Shown here piece by piece: positions 51,277 to 59,181 of a DNA stretch of 64,000 bases. The position numbers were made by a program, and so were the translations under genes. Under the pieces are notes generated by a model. The model did not search any database. It was given only the letters and a program-made list of their open reading frames with translations, and had not been told where the DNA came from. Each line of letters starts with the position of its first letter. Position 1 is the first letter of the stretch. The stretch is from Beduinella massiliensis (GTDB lineage Bacteria > Bacillota > Clostridia > Christensenellales > Aristaeellaceae): contig NZ_LT963430.1 in NCBI RefSeq assembly GCF_900199405.1, positions 2,387,605 through 2,451,604 of the forward strand, in the 5' to 3' direction.

Positions 51277-51300
51277 AATGAGATAAAAGAGGAATGTACA

Positions 51301-52731
51301 ATGCGTAATCTTACCATGATGACGGACCTGTACGAGCTGACCATGATGAACGGGTACTGGCGGTACGGCATGGCGCAGAATACCGCCGTCTTCGATTTGT
51401 TCTACCGCAAGCAGGGCGATGAAACGTCCCATGCCGTCGTCGCCGGCTTGGAGCAGGCGATTGAATACGTGCGCGACCTGCACTTCTCCGCAGAGGACAT
51501 TGAATACCTGAGAAGCCTTAACACGTTTGACGAAGGATTTCTCGATCTGCTCCGCGATTTTCGTTTCACGGGCGACATCGACGCCATGCCGGAGGGGACC
51601 ATCGTCTTCCCCACCGAACCTATTGTGCGCGTGTGCGCGCCGATGATGGAGGCTCAGCTCGTGGAGACGGCGCTGCTCAACATCATCAACCATCAAACCC
51701 TGATCGCCACCAAGGCCAGCCGTGTCGTGCAGGCTGCTCAGGGAGACGGCGTGCTCGAATTCGGTCTTCGCCGCGCGCAGGGGCCGGACGCGGGCATCTA
51801 CGGCGCGCGCGCTTCGATCATCGGCGGCTGCGTCGCCACCAGCAACGTGCTTACGGGACAGATGTACGACATTCCCGTTCGCGGCACGCACGCGCACAGC
51901 TGGGTGATGAGCTTCCCCTCCGAGCTGGACGCCTTCCGCGCTTATGCGGAAATCTTTCCGCGCGACTGCCTGCTGCTCGTGGATACCTACGACACGCTCA
52001 AGAGCGGCGTGCCCAACGCGATCACGGTTTTCAAAGAGCTGCGCGGGCGCGGTTTTGAGCCCAGCGGCATCCGCCTAGACAGCGGCGACCTCGCCTATCT
52101 GAGCCGGACGGCGCGCAAAATGCTCGATGAGGCCGGTTTCCCCCAAGCACGCATCTTTGCCTCCGGCGACTTGGACGAGGAGGTCATCTGGGATTTGAAG
52201 GCGCAGGGCGCAGCCATCGACGTCTGGGGCGTCGGCACGCGTATGATTACGAGTCAGAACAACCCGGCGCTCGGCGGCGTATACAAGTTGTCCGCTGAAG
52301 AGGTAGACGGCACGCTCGTGCCGCGCATCAAGATCTCCGAAAACCCCGCAAAGATCACCAACCCCGGCAAAAAAAAGGTGCTGCGCATCTATTCCAAGGA
52401 AGACCGTCACGCGTTGGCCGACCTCATCGCGCTCGACAGCGAGGTATACGATGAGCAGCAGCCCCTGACAATCTTCGACCCGGAGAACACCTGGAAGCGC
52501 ATGACGCTGACGGATTATACGCTTCGTCCCCTGCTTGTGCCGGTGTTCAGAAACGGGCGGCAGGTCTACGAGTCCCCTGATCTGCACCGCATCGCCGCCT
52601 ACGCGAAGGAGGAGCTCGACACGTTCTGGAGCGAATATAAACGCCTTCATCGCCCACAGCGCTACAAGGTCGACCTTTCGCAGAACCTTTACAACCTCAA
52701 GCAGGAGCTGCTCGCGCGCCACGGTCATTGA
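51301..52731 (+). CDS. pncB: Nicotinate phosphoribosyltransferase
   Basis: A 476-residue enzyme that makes nicotinate mononucleotide from nicotinate and PRPP, for NAD salvage. Family marks are MTDLYELTMMNGYW (residues about 5-18), GLEQAIEYV, FGLRRAQGPDAG (about 157-168), the phosphorylatable-His region RGTHAHSWVM (about 196-205), GIRLDSGDLAYLSR (about 255) and WGVGTRMITSQ (about 310). The ATG follows lgt by 24 bases; AGAGGAATGTACA lies ahead of it. A strong terminator follows. Confidence 0.95.
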   Translation: MRNLTMMTDLYELTMMNGYWRYGMAQNTAVFDLFYRKQGDETSHAVVAGLEQAIEYVRDLHFSAEDIEYLRSLNTFDEGFLDLLRDFRFTGDIDAMPEGTIVFPTEPIVRVCAPMMEAQLVETALLNIINHQTLIATKASRVVQAAQGDGVLEFGLRRAQGPDAGIYGARASIIGGCVATSNVLTGQMYDIPVRGTHAHSWVMSFPSELDAFRAYAEIFPRDCLLLVDTYDTLKSGVPNAITVFKELRGRGFEPSGIRLDSGDLAYLSRTARKMLDEAGFPQARIFASGDLDEEVIWDLKAQGAAIDVWGVGTRMITSQNNPALGGVYKLSAEEVDGTLVPRIKISENPAKITNPGKKKVLRIYSKEDRHALADLIALDSEVYDEQQPLTIFDPENTWKRMTLTDYTLRPLLVPVFRNGRQVYESPDLHRIAAYAKEELDTFWSEYKRLHRPQRYKVDLSQNLYNLKQELLARHGH

Positions 52732-52762
52732 GCCCGCCGGTGCGGTTCGATCTGTCATGCAA

Positions 52763-52794
52763 AAAAGCGCCGGCCCACAATGGGCGGCGCTTTT
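52763..52794. terminator. Bidirectional terminator between pncB and the spore coat genes
   Basis: The 10-bp arms AAAAGCGCCG and CGGCGCTTTT with a GCCCA/TGGGC inner stem lie between convergent genes. Confidence 0.85.
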
Positions 52795-52805
52795 CGTAGA
52801 TCGTT

Positions 52806-53186
52806 TTACTGCAGCTGCGTCTGCATCTGCGCGAACTGCTGCTTGGAAGTCGCGATCTCCTGCTGCTGCGCAGTCGGCATCTGGTACCACCCATGCGTGC
52901 GCATCTGATCGAAGATCGTGTACTGATCCGTCACCGTCTGCTGCCAGTTCTCCATCAGGATGTTGCGCAGCTTCGGGCAGCTCGCTTCCAGGATGAGGAC
53001 GCTGTAGCTGTTAGCGAGCGCCTTGTGGCATCCGAGCATGTCCTCGACCATATCCTTTTCCGTCAGCGCATTCTGCTGGCCTGCCTGCTGGTTCGGCTGG
53101 GTGGCCTGCTGCGCGCCCGCCTGCTGCTGGTTTTGCTGATTTTGCTGCTGGTTTCCACCGAAGTACGGCATATTCTGCTGGCTCAT
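52806..53186 (-). CDS. CotF-like spore coat protein with a Gln/Asn-rich N-terminus
   Basis: A 126-residue protein. Residues about 8-42 form a Gln/Asn/Ala-rich low-complexity stretch (NQQQNQQNQQQ), and residues about 45-120 form a four-helix CotF/ferritin-like region (DMVEDMLGCHKALANSYSVLILEAS). In clostridia such pairs of small CotF-type proteins belong to the spore coat. The start MSQQNMPYF is set by GAGGAGG 8 bases upstream. It is the second gene of a unit with another small coat-type protein, 26 bases apart. Confidence 0.8.
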   Translation of the reverse strand: MSQQNMPYFGGNQQQNQQNQQQAGAQQATQPNQQAGQQNALTEKDMVEDMLGCHKALANSYSVLILEASCPKLRNILMENWQQTVTDQYTIFDQMRTHGWYQMPTAQQQEIATSKQQFAQMQTQLQ

Positions 53187-53212
53187 CTTCTCTGCCTCCT
53201 CGCTCAATTCCG

Positions 53213-53419
53213 TTAGTTCTGGCTGTTCAGGTAGGTAAACAGCCGGTCGTACTGCTGCTTATGGTGCTGCGCCATCGTCTGCGCCATGGTTTTGAGCGCA
53301 GGGTCGGTGATTTGCGAGGCGTAATGCTCGAACTTTTTGTTCGCGAGCGCCTCGTGCGTCAGCTGATCTCCGATCAGATGCAGATCCTTTTGGGTAAGCT
53401 GTGCATTTCCTTGCGGCAT
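53213..53419 (-). CDS. Small CotF-like spore coat protein
   Basis: A 68-residue helical protein (LTQKDLHLIGDQLTHEALANKKFEHYA, in outline; residues about 6-33, then AQTMAQHHKQQYDRLFTYL) that matches the short CotF-related proteins of spore-formers. The start MPQGNAQLT is set by GGGAGA 6 bases upstream; longer open frames exist but lack a ribosome binding site. It is the first gene of a two-gene coat unit. No clear sporulation sigma promoter was identified by eye. Confidence 0.8.
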   Translation of the reverse strand: MPQGNAQLTQKDLHLIGDQLTHEALANKKFEHYASQITDPALKTMAQTMAQHHKQQYDRLFTYLNSQN

Positions 53420-53571
53420 ACAATCTCTCCCTTTCCTTCTCCGCCCGCCGATGTCAACCGTTCGGGCGCGCACGGCCTTTTTCGCCATGCCTGCCGGCCT
53501 TTCGGCCTCTTCCTGTTTCATCCATAGCTTGCGCACTCAAGACTATTTTATACATGAAAGCGGTGCTGTAC

Positions 53572-54210
53572 ATGAGCCGAATTACCTCTATCAAAAAGCA
53601 GCGCGGCCTTGTCCTCGTCGAAATCGAGGAAGAAGCCGCGTTGCGCGTTCCCGCGAGCCTATATCGTGAAAGGCCGCTTCAGCCGGATACGGATTTAGAC
53701 ATTGAGGCGTATGAAGCCTGGCTCAGCGAACGAGAGTATCCGCACGCGCTCAGCCGAGCGGTCGAGTATCTGGCCGCCCGGCCACGGACGGAGCGCGAGA
53801 TGGAAACGCGCCTTCACCAATGCGGCTACACGGACAAGGCCGTCGCCCGCGTCATGGCCCGTCTGCAGCGCGAAGGCTTTTTAAACGACGCACAATTTGC
53901 GGATCAGTGGACGCAGGCCCGGCAGGAGCGCGCGCTCGGTAAGCGCCGCATTGCCCAGGAGCTCGCGCGCAAGGGCGTCTCGCGCGAACACGTAGACGCC
54001 GCCCTTTCCCATGTCGACGAGGAGGAACAGCAGCGCCAGGCGACCGAGCTGTGCAGGCGGCTCCTTGACAGAACGCGTGGAAAGGACGAGCGCGACGTCT
54101 GCCGGAAGGTGCTGGCCGCGCTGGTTCGCCGCGGCTACGATTGGGATACCGCCAAGAGGGCGCTTGCGCATGCGGGCACGGATTCCTCCGACGACGGCTG
54201 GGACGAGTGA
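53572..54210 (+). CDS. recX: RecX, regulator of RecA
   Basis: A 212-residue RecX-family protein built of repeated three-helix units (RTEREMETRLHQCGY, RLQREGFLNDAQFADQWTQAR, IAQELARKGVSREHVDAAL). RecX binds RecA filaments and inhibits or tunes them. An N-terminal beta-rich extension (about residues 1-45) is typical of the Bacillota type. The start at 53572 is chosen on weak evidence (GGTG upstream); an ATG 6 codons earlier is an equal alternative. It ends 1 base from the convergent MerR gene. Confidence 0.9.
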   Translation: MSRITSIKKQRGLVLVEIEEEAALRVPASLYRERPLQPDTDLDIEAYEAWLSEREYPHALSRAVEYLAARPRTEREMETRLHQCGYTDKAVARVMARLQREGFLNDAQFADQWTQARQERALGKRRIAQELARKGVSREHVDAALSHVDEEEQQRQATELCRRLLDRTRGKDERDVCRKVLAALVRRGYDWDTAKRALAHAGTDSSDDGWDE

Positions 54211-54211
54211 T

Positions 54212-55018
54212 TCATCGGACGGGCAGCAGGATCTTCGTCACGTAGTCATCGCTTCGCTCCGATGTCAGGCTGTCCAGCACGCAGTATTCATAGGCATATC
54301 CGCAGGGCTCCATCCCCCTGCGCTCAATTTCCTTCAGCAATTTCCGGTACGTCACGCCCGTCTGTTCGTACGTTCCAACGTGGTACGCAAACGCCGCCCT
54401 CCCCGCGGGACGTCGCAGGCAGCCCGGTATTTCCGATTCGAGCGGCAAAAAGGCATACCGTGCGCGCAGGACATCGCCCGAGCGAATGTCCTCCAGTGCG
54501 ACCATCGTACCCAGTTGATAGTAGTGAGGGTAATTTTCTTCCTTTGCCCGGCGCAGCAGGCGTTTGAGCGCGAGGTCCTGCTCCTCCAGATGTCCCGGCG
54601 CCTCGACCGGCTCTGCCGCGAGGATGTCGCCCGCAACGTCCTGAATGACGACACCCTCCTGTGTGTCTTCATAAAACGCTTCCAACGTCCCGATTTTGCG
54701 CTCCAGCTTCCGCGCAGTTCGGTCGAGCCGGCGCATTTTCTCGTGGATGCGCTGGCGCTGAGCGGCCATCAGCTCAATCGCCCGGCTGTCGTTCCGGCTC
54801 TTCATAAAGCCCCGTATCTCGTCGAGCGAGAGCCCCATCTCCTTGAGCATCAGGATGCTGTCCAGCACTTCAAGCTGCTCCGCCGTATAGTAGCGATAGC
54901 CGTTCTTGGGGTCGATAAAGCGCGGCACAAAAACTCCTTCCCGGTCGTAATAGATGAGCGCCTGCTTGGAAAGCCCGCTCAGTTTCGCCACCTCGCCGAC
55001 TGTAAAACGCGTATGCAT
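54212..55018 (-). CDS. MerR-family regulator with an effector-binding (GyrI-like) domain
   Basis: A 268-residue regulator. The MerR winged helix (residues about 4-72) has FTVGEVAKLSGLSKQALIYYDREGVF and the wing NGYRYYTAEQ. A coiled coil (about 75-120) leads to a C-terminal effector domain (about 125-268) like BmrR/GyrI, with YHVGTYEQTG near the ligand pocket. BmrR-like proteins bind hydrophobic cations and activate exporters. The divergent YitT-type gene has a MerR-style promoter with a 19-base spacer, so it is the likely target. Its own promoter overlaps that one. Confidence 0.9.
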   Translation of the reverse strand: MHTRFTVGEVAKLSGLSKQALIYYDREGVFVPRFIDPKNGYRYYTAEQLEVLDSILMLKEMGLSLDEIRGFMKSRNDSRAIELMAAQRQRIHEKMRRLDRTARKLERKIGTLEAFYEDTQEGVVIQDVAGDILAAEPVEAPGHLEEQDLALKRLLRRAKEENYPHYYQLGTMVALEDIRSGDVLRARYAFLPLESEIPGCLRRPAGRAAFAYHVGTYEQTGVTYRKLLKEIERRGMEPCGYAYEYCVLDSLTSERSDDYVTKILLPVR

Positions 55019-55039
55019 CGATTTCCTTCCTCCCGGCCC

Positions 55040-55070
55040 TTGACAATATAGCTACTATATCCTTTATACT
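55040..55070 (+). promoter_or_regulatory. MerR-type promoter of the YitT-family gene
   Basis: TTGACA (55040-55045) and TATACT (55065-55070) have a 19-base spacer, the overlong spacing that MerR activators correct by twisting DNA. The spacer contains the palindrome ATATAG-CTA-CTATAT (55046-55060), the likely operator. Confidence 0.85.
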
Positions 55071-55082
55071 GAGGTTTGTCAA
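55054..55082 (-). promoter_or_regulatory. Promoter of the MerR gene
   Basis: TTGACA (-35) and TATAGT (-10) with a 17-base spacer on the minus strand. The -10 lies inside the palindrome of the opposite promoter, so binding should repress the regulator's own gene. Confidence 0.8.
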
Positions 55083-55118
55083 GAAATCCAGCGATAAACC
55101 CAGAAAGGAGCTTTTCCC

Positions 55119-55748
55119 TTGAACACATCCTCTTCTCGCCGTGCGCAGGCGCTTTGCCACTACGGTTCGCTTCTGCTGGGCGCGTGCATTTTGGCCTTTG
55201 GCCTCTTTAACGTGCACAGCCAAAGCCAGATTACGGAGGGCGGCGTGCTCGGCATGACGCTTTTTTTGCAGCACTGGCTGAAAATTTCTCCTGGCATCAG
55301 CGGCTTTGTTATGGACATGACCTGCTATGCCGTCGGCTTTCGCCTGCTCGGCAGGTCTTTTCTGAAAAATGCGGTCGTCGCAAGCTGCGGCTTTTCCCTG
55401 TTTTATAACCTTTTTGAGCACTTCGGTCCTATTTTGCCGCCGCTTTCCGATCAGCCCCTCTTCGCCGCGCTGCTCGGCGGTCTGTTCGTCGGCGTCGGCG
55501 TGGGCCTCGTCGTGCGCGCGGGCGGCGCCTCTGGCGGAGACGACGCACTGGCGCTCATTATCGTGCGGCTCACGAAGCTGCCGATCGCTAAGGCCTATTT
55601 TTTCACGGACTTCGTCGTGCTGATGCTCTCTCTCACCTACATCCCCGTCACCAAAATACTCTGTTCGCTGGTGACGGTGACGATTTCCTCTTTCATCATC
55701 GGGCGCATCCACACGCTTGGAAACAGCGTAGTGCCGGAAACGGAATAA
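55119..55748 (+). CDS. YitT/YczE-family membrane protein
   Basis: A 209-residue polytopic membrane protein with five hydrophobic segments and the family marks ITEGGVLGMTL (residues about 38-48), RAGGASGGDDALAL (about 136-149) and a final TVTISSFIIGRI. The usual C-terminal DUF2179 domain is missing, so this is the membrane part alone. The start is a TTG with AAAGGAG 8 bases upstream. The function of the family is unsettled. Here it should be induced by the divergent MerR/BmrR-like regulator, which suggests a response to a small hydrophobic compound. Confidence 0.85.
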   Translation: MNTSSSRRAQALCHYGSLLLGACILAFGLFNVHSQSQITEGGVLGMTLFLQHWLKISPGISGFVMDMTCYAVGFRLLGRSFLKNAVVASCGFSLFYNLFEHFGPILPPLSDQPLFAALLGGLFVGVGVGLVVRAGGASGGDDALALIIVRLTKLPIAKAYFFTDFVVLMLSLTYIPVTKILCSLVTVTISSFIIGRIHTLGNSVVPETE

Positions 55749-55780
55749 GCAAACCCGAACATAGATGTCGTCCTTCACCC

Positions 55781-55817
55781 ATCAGCGCGAATCCTCCTCG
55801 AGGAATTCGGCGCTGAT
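55781..55817 (+). terminator. Hairpin terminator after the YitT-family gene
   Basis: The arms ATCAGCGC and GCGCTGAT with inner GAAT/ATTC pairing are followed by TCGTTTTGC. Confidence 0.65.
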
Positions 55818-55826
55818 TCGTTTTGC

Positions 55827-56663
55827 TCATTGCTTGAAGAAGCTCTCCAACCGTTTGCTTCGCAGCGCCCAGTCAAGCTCCCGCGCGTCGCCTTCTGTCC
55901 CCGATAGCAGGTATTCTGCCATTTCGTCTCCAAGCCCGGCCGCTCTCACGCACTCCAAGATCAGGCTCTTTAGCAGTTCCTCGGTCTGCGCCCTGTTTCT
56001 ATCCTTGAAAAAGGCCGCGATTTCCCGGTAGTCCGCTGCGTTCAGCTCCGGCAGGCGCAGCGTTTTTTGTGCGACGGCATGCCCGATGACGCTGCGCAAC
56101 ACCACGCCGCAGAGGTTAAACGGCAGGTCGCGATATTCCGCGCTGTAAAAGTGCAGCGCTCCCCGCACGAATTGTTTCGATAGGGTAGAAAGGAATCGCT
56201 GCTCCATCGATAGGTACGAGAGATAAACAGATACGGCGTGCACACCCTGCAAGTCTCCGATGGGCCTGCGCGTCGGATAACTCAGCGCGATGCCGTGCTC
56301 GTGCGGGGAAAACAGCACGTCGTAGTGCGTCAGGAAGAACGGTATTTCCCGCGTCACCGCCTCCTCATAGAACGACACACCGTAGGATTGGAATGTCCGT
56401 TGCAGCCTTTCATACTTCATTCGGCAGAAGAGCGCTTTTTGCCGAATCGCTTCCAGCCCCATGTCGTACAGAGCCTGCGCGGTCGGCTTACTTTGTGTGG
56501 GCAGGGCCGAAGCCGTTAAGCGCCGCTCGCCTTCCCGTATGCAGTAAAGCGCCGCTTCCATCAGTTGACCGGCGGTTTCGTAAGGAATTGAGGTGCTGTC
56601 ATTTCCGGCGTACTTTCGGGCGAGCCTGGCGACAACCAGCAGCGCTTCCTCCGCTTCAATCAT
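55827..56663 (-). CDS. DUF6179-like protein of unknown function
   Basis: A 278-residue soluble helical protein that I recognise only as resembling the DUF6179 family of clostridia. Notable stretches are YETAGQLMEAALYCIREGE (residues about 28-46), FFLTHYDVLFSPHEHGIALSY (about 109-129), LSYLSMEQRFL and NLCGVVLRSVIGHA. No catalytic motif or signal peptide is visible. It lies 15 bases downstream of the DUF6323-like gene, and the two are usually neighbours in clostridia, so they are likely to work together. Confidence 0.65.
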   Translation of the reverse strand: MIEAEEALLVVARLARKYAGNDSTSIPYETAGQLMEAALYCIREGERRLTASALPTQSKPTAQALYDMGLEAIRQKALFCRMKYERLQRTFQSYGVSFYEEAVTREIPFFLTHYDVLFSPHEHGIALSYPTRRPIGDLQGVHAVSVYLSYLSMEQRFLSTLSKQFVRGALHFYSAEYRDLPFNLCGVVLRSVIGHAVAQKTLRLPELNAADYREIAAFFKDRNRAQTEELLKSLILECVRAAGLGDEMAEYLLSGTEGDARELDWALRSKRLESFFKQ

Positions 56664-56678
56664 CCTTCCTCCCCCTCC

Positions 56679-57218
56679 TCAAAAGATCAGTTCGCGCAGC
56701 GCGGCATCGTAAAGCTCCTTCTCCCAGCGCGTTTCCTCCGAAAACTGTTCGTATTCGCCGGCCCCCTGGCTGGCCTCATATCCGCGATATCCCGCACGAA
56801 TGGCGCGCGCAAAGCGGTCAAGGCAGGTCTCTGCCAGATATTCTACCGATCCAAAGCAGACGTTGTCGAACTGTTCCCGCATAAATGCGAGCAGCTCGTC
56901 GTCCGTCAGACGGTCTCCCGACTCGTTTTTAAAGAGATAAAACACGTCCAGCAGTTCCCCGACCGTCCTTATGTATTCCTCCTTGGACAGGTACGCCGAA
57001 TCAAAAAACGCAAAAATCAGCTTGGGCAGGATGCTCTCAGCGAATTCTACCCGCTCGTGTTTCTGCAAGGATTGTGTCCGGTTCGCCAGCAACGCCTTGG
57101 CGTCCTCTTCGCGCAGCGTGAGGCCGTATGCCTCCAATTTTTTGTTGCAGGCAAGCATTCTTCCAATCTCCTCCTGTTCTGCGCTTCGTATCGCCAGTTG
57201 GAACAACTCTTCCTTCAT
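56679..57218 (-). CDS. DUF6323-like protein of unknown function
   Basis: A 179-residue acidic, helical protein. Segments such as NKKLEAYGLTLREEDAKALL (residues about 24-43), RVEFAESILPKLIFAF, and DRLTDDELLAFMREQFDNVC resemble DUF6323, a family linked to DUF6179. The start MKEELFQLA is set by AAGGCGGG. It is the first gene of the pair. Its promoter has a -10 inside a perfect 10-bp inverted repeat, suggesting control by a dimeric regulator. Function is unknown. Confidence 0.65.
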   Translation of the reverse strand: MKEELFQLAIRSAEQEEIGRMLACNKKLEAYGLTLREEDAKALLANRTQSLQKHERVEFAESILPKLIFAFFDSAYLSKEEYIRTVGELLDVFYLFKNESGDRLTDDELLAFMREQFDNVCFGSVEYLAETCLDRFARAIRAGYRGYEASQGAGEYEQFSEETRWEKELYDAALRELIF

Positions 57219-57238
57219 GCTACATCCCGCCTTTCCAA

Positions 57239-57264
57239 GTCGTTCGCTTATTATAGCGAACGAC
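57239..57264 (-). promoter_or_regulatory. Candidate promoter/operator of the DUF6323/DUF6179 pair
   Basis: The perfect inverted repeat GTCGTTCGCT/AGCGAACGAC brackets a TATAAT -10 (57250-57255 on the minus strand). The -35 is weak. A dimeric repressor or activator site is suggested. Confidence 0.55.
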
Positions 57265-57318
57265 GCCCGAAACAAACAGACTGTTTTTTGTGGACCGCAT
57301 GTGGTATAATAAAGGTGC

Positions 57319-57351
57319 AAAAGGGAGAGGCCGAAACGTCCTCTCCCTTTT
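57319..57351. terminator. Hairpin, terminator-like, 21 bases from the hydrogenase terminator
   Basis: The 12-bp arms AAAAGGGAGAGG and CCTCTCCCTTTT have a 9-base loop. A plus-strand TATAAT with TGG before it (57302-57310) lies directly upstream, so any plus-strand transcript would be only about 35 bases. Confidence 0.6.
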
Positions 57352-57371
57352 GATTGGATCCTCCGCAAAGT

Positions 57372-57401
57372 AAAAATCCACCGGCTGACCGGTGGATTTT
57401 T
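57372..57401 (-). terminator. Terminator of the hydrogenase operon
   Basis: The 13-bp arms AAAAATCCACCGG and CCGGTGGATTTTT with a 4-base loop lie 5 bases past the hydA stop. Confidence 0.9.
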
Positions 57402-57405
57402 GCGA

Positions 57406-59145
57406 TTAGTATTTTTCGCGGGCGGTATAGGTCGTATGCAGCAGCTTGTGCGCTTTGTGACTGTTCGGTTCCTGCAGGAACTCCGCGTACAGCTTCTTGA
57501 CGGAGGGATTCTCGTGCGACTTGCGCAGCGCCTTTCCCTCGTCCTCGCCGTACAACGCCCTGGCGCGCAGTTCCTTCACGTTTACCTCAACCTGCACGTC
57601 CGCGCAGACGATCGGCTGACCGCCGCCCGTAACACAGCCGCCCGGGCACCCCATGATCTCGATGAAGTGATAATCCTTTTCGCCCGCCTTCACCGCGTCC
57701 ATCAGCCGCGCGGCATTGCCGGTGCCGTGTGCGACGGCGACCTTCACGTCCATGTCGCCGACCTTCACACACGCCTCCTTGACGCCCTCAAAGCCGCGCA
57801 CGTCCTCAAACTCCACCTTGTCCAGCGTCTTGCCGGTGACGACCTCGTACACCGTGCGAAGCGCCGCTTCCATCACGCCGCCCGTCACGCCAAAGATGAC
57901 GCCCGCGCCCGTGGATTCGCCGAGCATGTCGTCGAAGTCCTCGTCGGGCAGTTTTGCAAAGTCGATGCCCGCCTGCTTGATCATTCGCGCCAGCTCACGC
58001 GTGGTGAGCACGACATCCACGTCCTGCATGCCGTCGCGCGCGAGCTCGGGACGCTTTGCCTCGAACTTCTTGGCTGTGCAGGGCATGATGGAGACGACCG
58101 CTATCTTGCGCGGATCGATGTCGTTCTTTTCCGCGTAATAGCTCTTGACCACCGCGCCGACCATCTCATGCGGCGACTTGCAGGAAGAAAGGTTCGGAAT
58201 CATCTCCGGATAGTTGTGTTCACAGAACTTAATCCAGCCCGGCGAGCAGGAGGTGATCATCGGCAGCACGCCGCCGTCCTTCAGGCGGCCGAGCAACTCC
58301 GTGCCCTCCTCCAAGATCGTGAGGTCTGCGCCGAAATCGGTGTCGAACACCCGGTCAAAGCCCAGGCGGCGCAACGCGGCCGCCATCTTGCCGGTGACAC
58401 AGGTGCCGATCGGCATGCCGAATTCCTCGCCCAGCGCAGCGCGCACGGCGGGTGCGGGCTGCACGACCACATGTACCTCCGGGTCAGCCAGCAGATCCCA
58501 AACCTTCTCGGTGTCGTCCTTTTCATGCAGCGCACCGACGGGGCACGCCTCGATACACTGGCCGCAGTTCACGCAGGCCACTTCGGACAAATGCTTGCCC
58601 CATGCGGGTGCGATGGCCGTCTCAAAGCCGCGGTTGACCGGGCCGATGACGCCGACCTTCTGCACCTTGGCGCAGGCGGCGACGCAGCGGCGGCACAGCA
58701 CGCACTTGTTTGCCTCGCGCACGATGGAGGGCGAAAGATCGTCTGCGGGCAGGTCGGTTCTGCGCCCTTCAAAACGCGTCTCGTCGTCCACGCCCAAATC
58801 CTTGCACAGCTTTTGCAGCTCGCAGTTGCCGCTGCGCACACAGGTCAGGCACTTGCGCTCGTGGTTGGAAAGGATCAGCTCCAGGTTCATCTTGCGCGCC
58901 TCGCGCACGGCGGGCGTATTGGTACGCACCTTCATGCCGTTTGAAACCGGCAGCACGCAGGCGGCCTGCAAAGAACGCGCGCCCGTATCCACGCAGCACA
59001 GGCGGCAGGCGCCGATCTCGTTAATCCCCTTCAGGTAACATAGCGTTGGAATATGAATATGGGCTTTGCGTGCGGCTTCCAGCACGGTCGTGCCGGGCTC
59101 CACCTGCACCTCTACCCCATCGATGGTAAGGGTAACCAAATCCAT
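57406..59145 (-). CDS. NAD-linked [FeFe] hydrogenase catalytic subunit (HydA/HndD type)
   Basis: A 579-residue hydrogenase of the group A3/A6 type. Domain order: 2Fe-2S plant-type domain (residues about 1-80, with C-n10-C-n2-C), NuoG-like 4Fe-4S (HxxxCxxC, about 95-115), two 4Fe-4S clusters (CVLCRRCVAAC, CVNCGQCIEACP, about 147-205) and the H-cluster domain with TSCSPGWIKFCE, MPCTAKKFEA and EIMGCPGGCVTGGGQP, so all active-site cysteines are intact. AGGAGG precedes the ATG. It is the last gene of an operon with NuoE-, 2Fe-2S- and NuoF-type partners, which feed NAD(P)H electrons. Bifurcation with ferredoxin is likely but not shown. Confidence 0.95.
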   Translation of the reverse strand: MDLVTLTIDGVEVQVEPGTTVLEAARKAHIHIPTLCYLKGINEIGACRLCCVDTGARSLQAACVLPVSNGMKVRTNTPAVREARKMNLELILSNHERKCLTCVRSGNCELQKLCKDLGVDDETRFEGRRTDLPADDLSPSIVREANKCVLCRRCVAACAKVQKVGVIGPVNRGFETAIAPAWGKHLSEVACVNCGQCIEACPVGALHEKDDTEKVWDLLADPEVHVVVQPAPAVRAALGEEFGMPIGTCVTGKMAAALRRLGFDRVFDTDFGADLTILEEGTELLGRLKDGGVLPMITSCSPGWIKFCEHNYPEMIPNLSSCKSPHEMVGAVVKSYYAEKNDIDPRKIAVVSIMPCTAKKFEAKRPELARDGMQDVDVVLTTRELARMIKQAGIDFAKLPDEDFDDMLGESTGAGVIFGVTGGVMEAALRTVYEVVTGKTLDKVEFEDVRGFEGVKEACVKVGDMDVKVAVAHGTGNAARLMDAVKAGEKDYHFIEIMGCPGGCVTGGGQPIVCADVQVEVNVKELRARALYGEDEGKALRKSHENPSVKKLYAEFLQEPNSHKAHKLLHTTYTAREKY

Positions 59146-59181
59146 GCTCGTTTCCTCCTTTTGCGCCTCGGCCTGGCGGCG

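Noticed and set aside
50458-51897. A 479-residue open frame opposite lgt and pncB
   Set aside because: It spans two real genes and the gap between them, has charged repetitive composition and no start signal.
57400-58944. A 514-residue open frame opposite the hydrogenase gene
   Set aside because: It is antisense to a fully intact, motif-rich HydA and has no ribosome binding site or recognisable domain.
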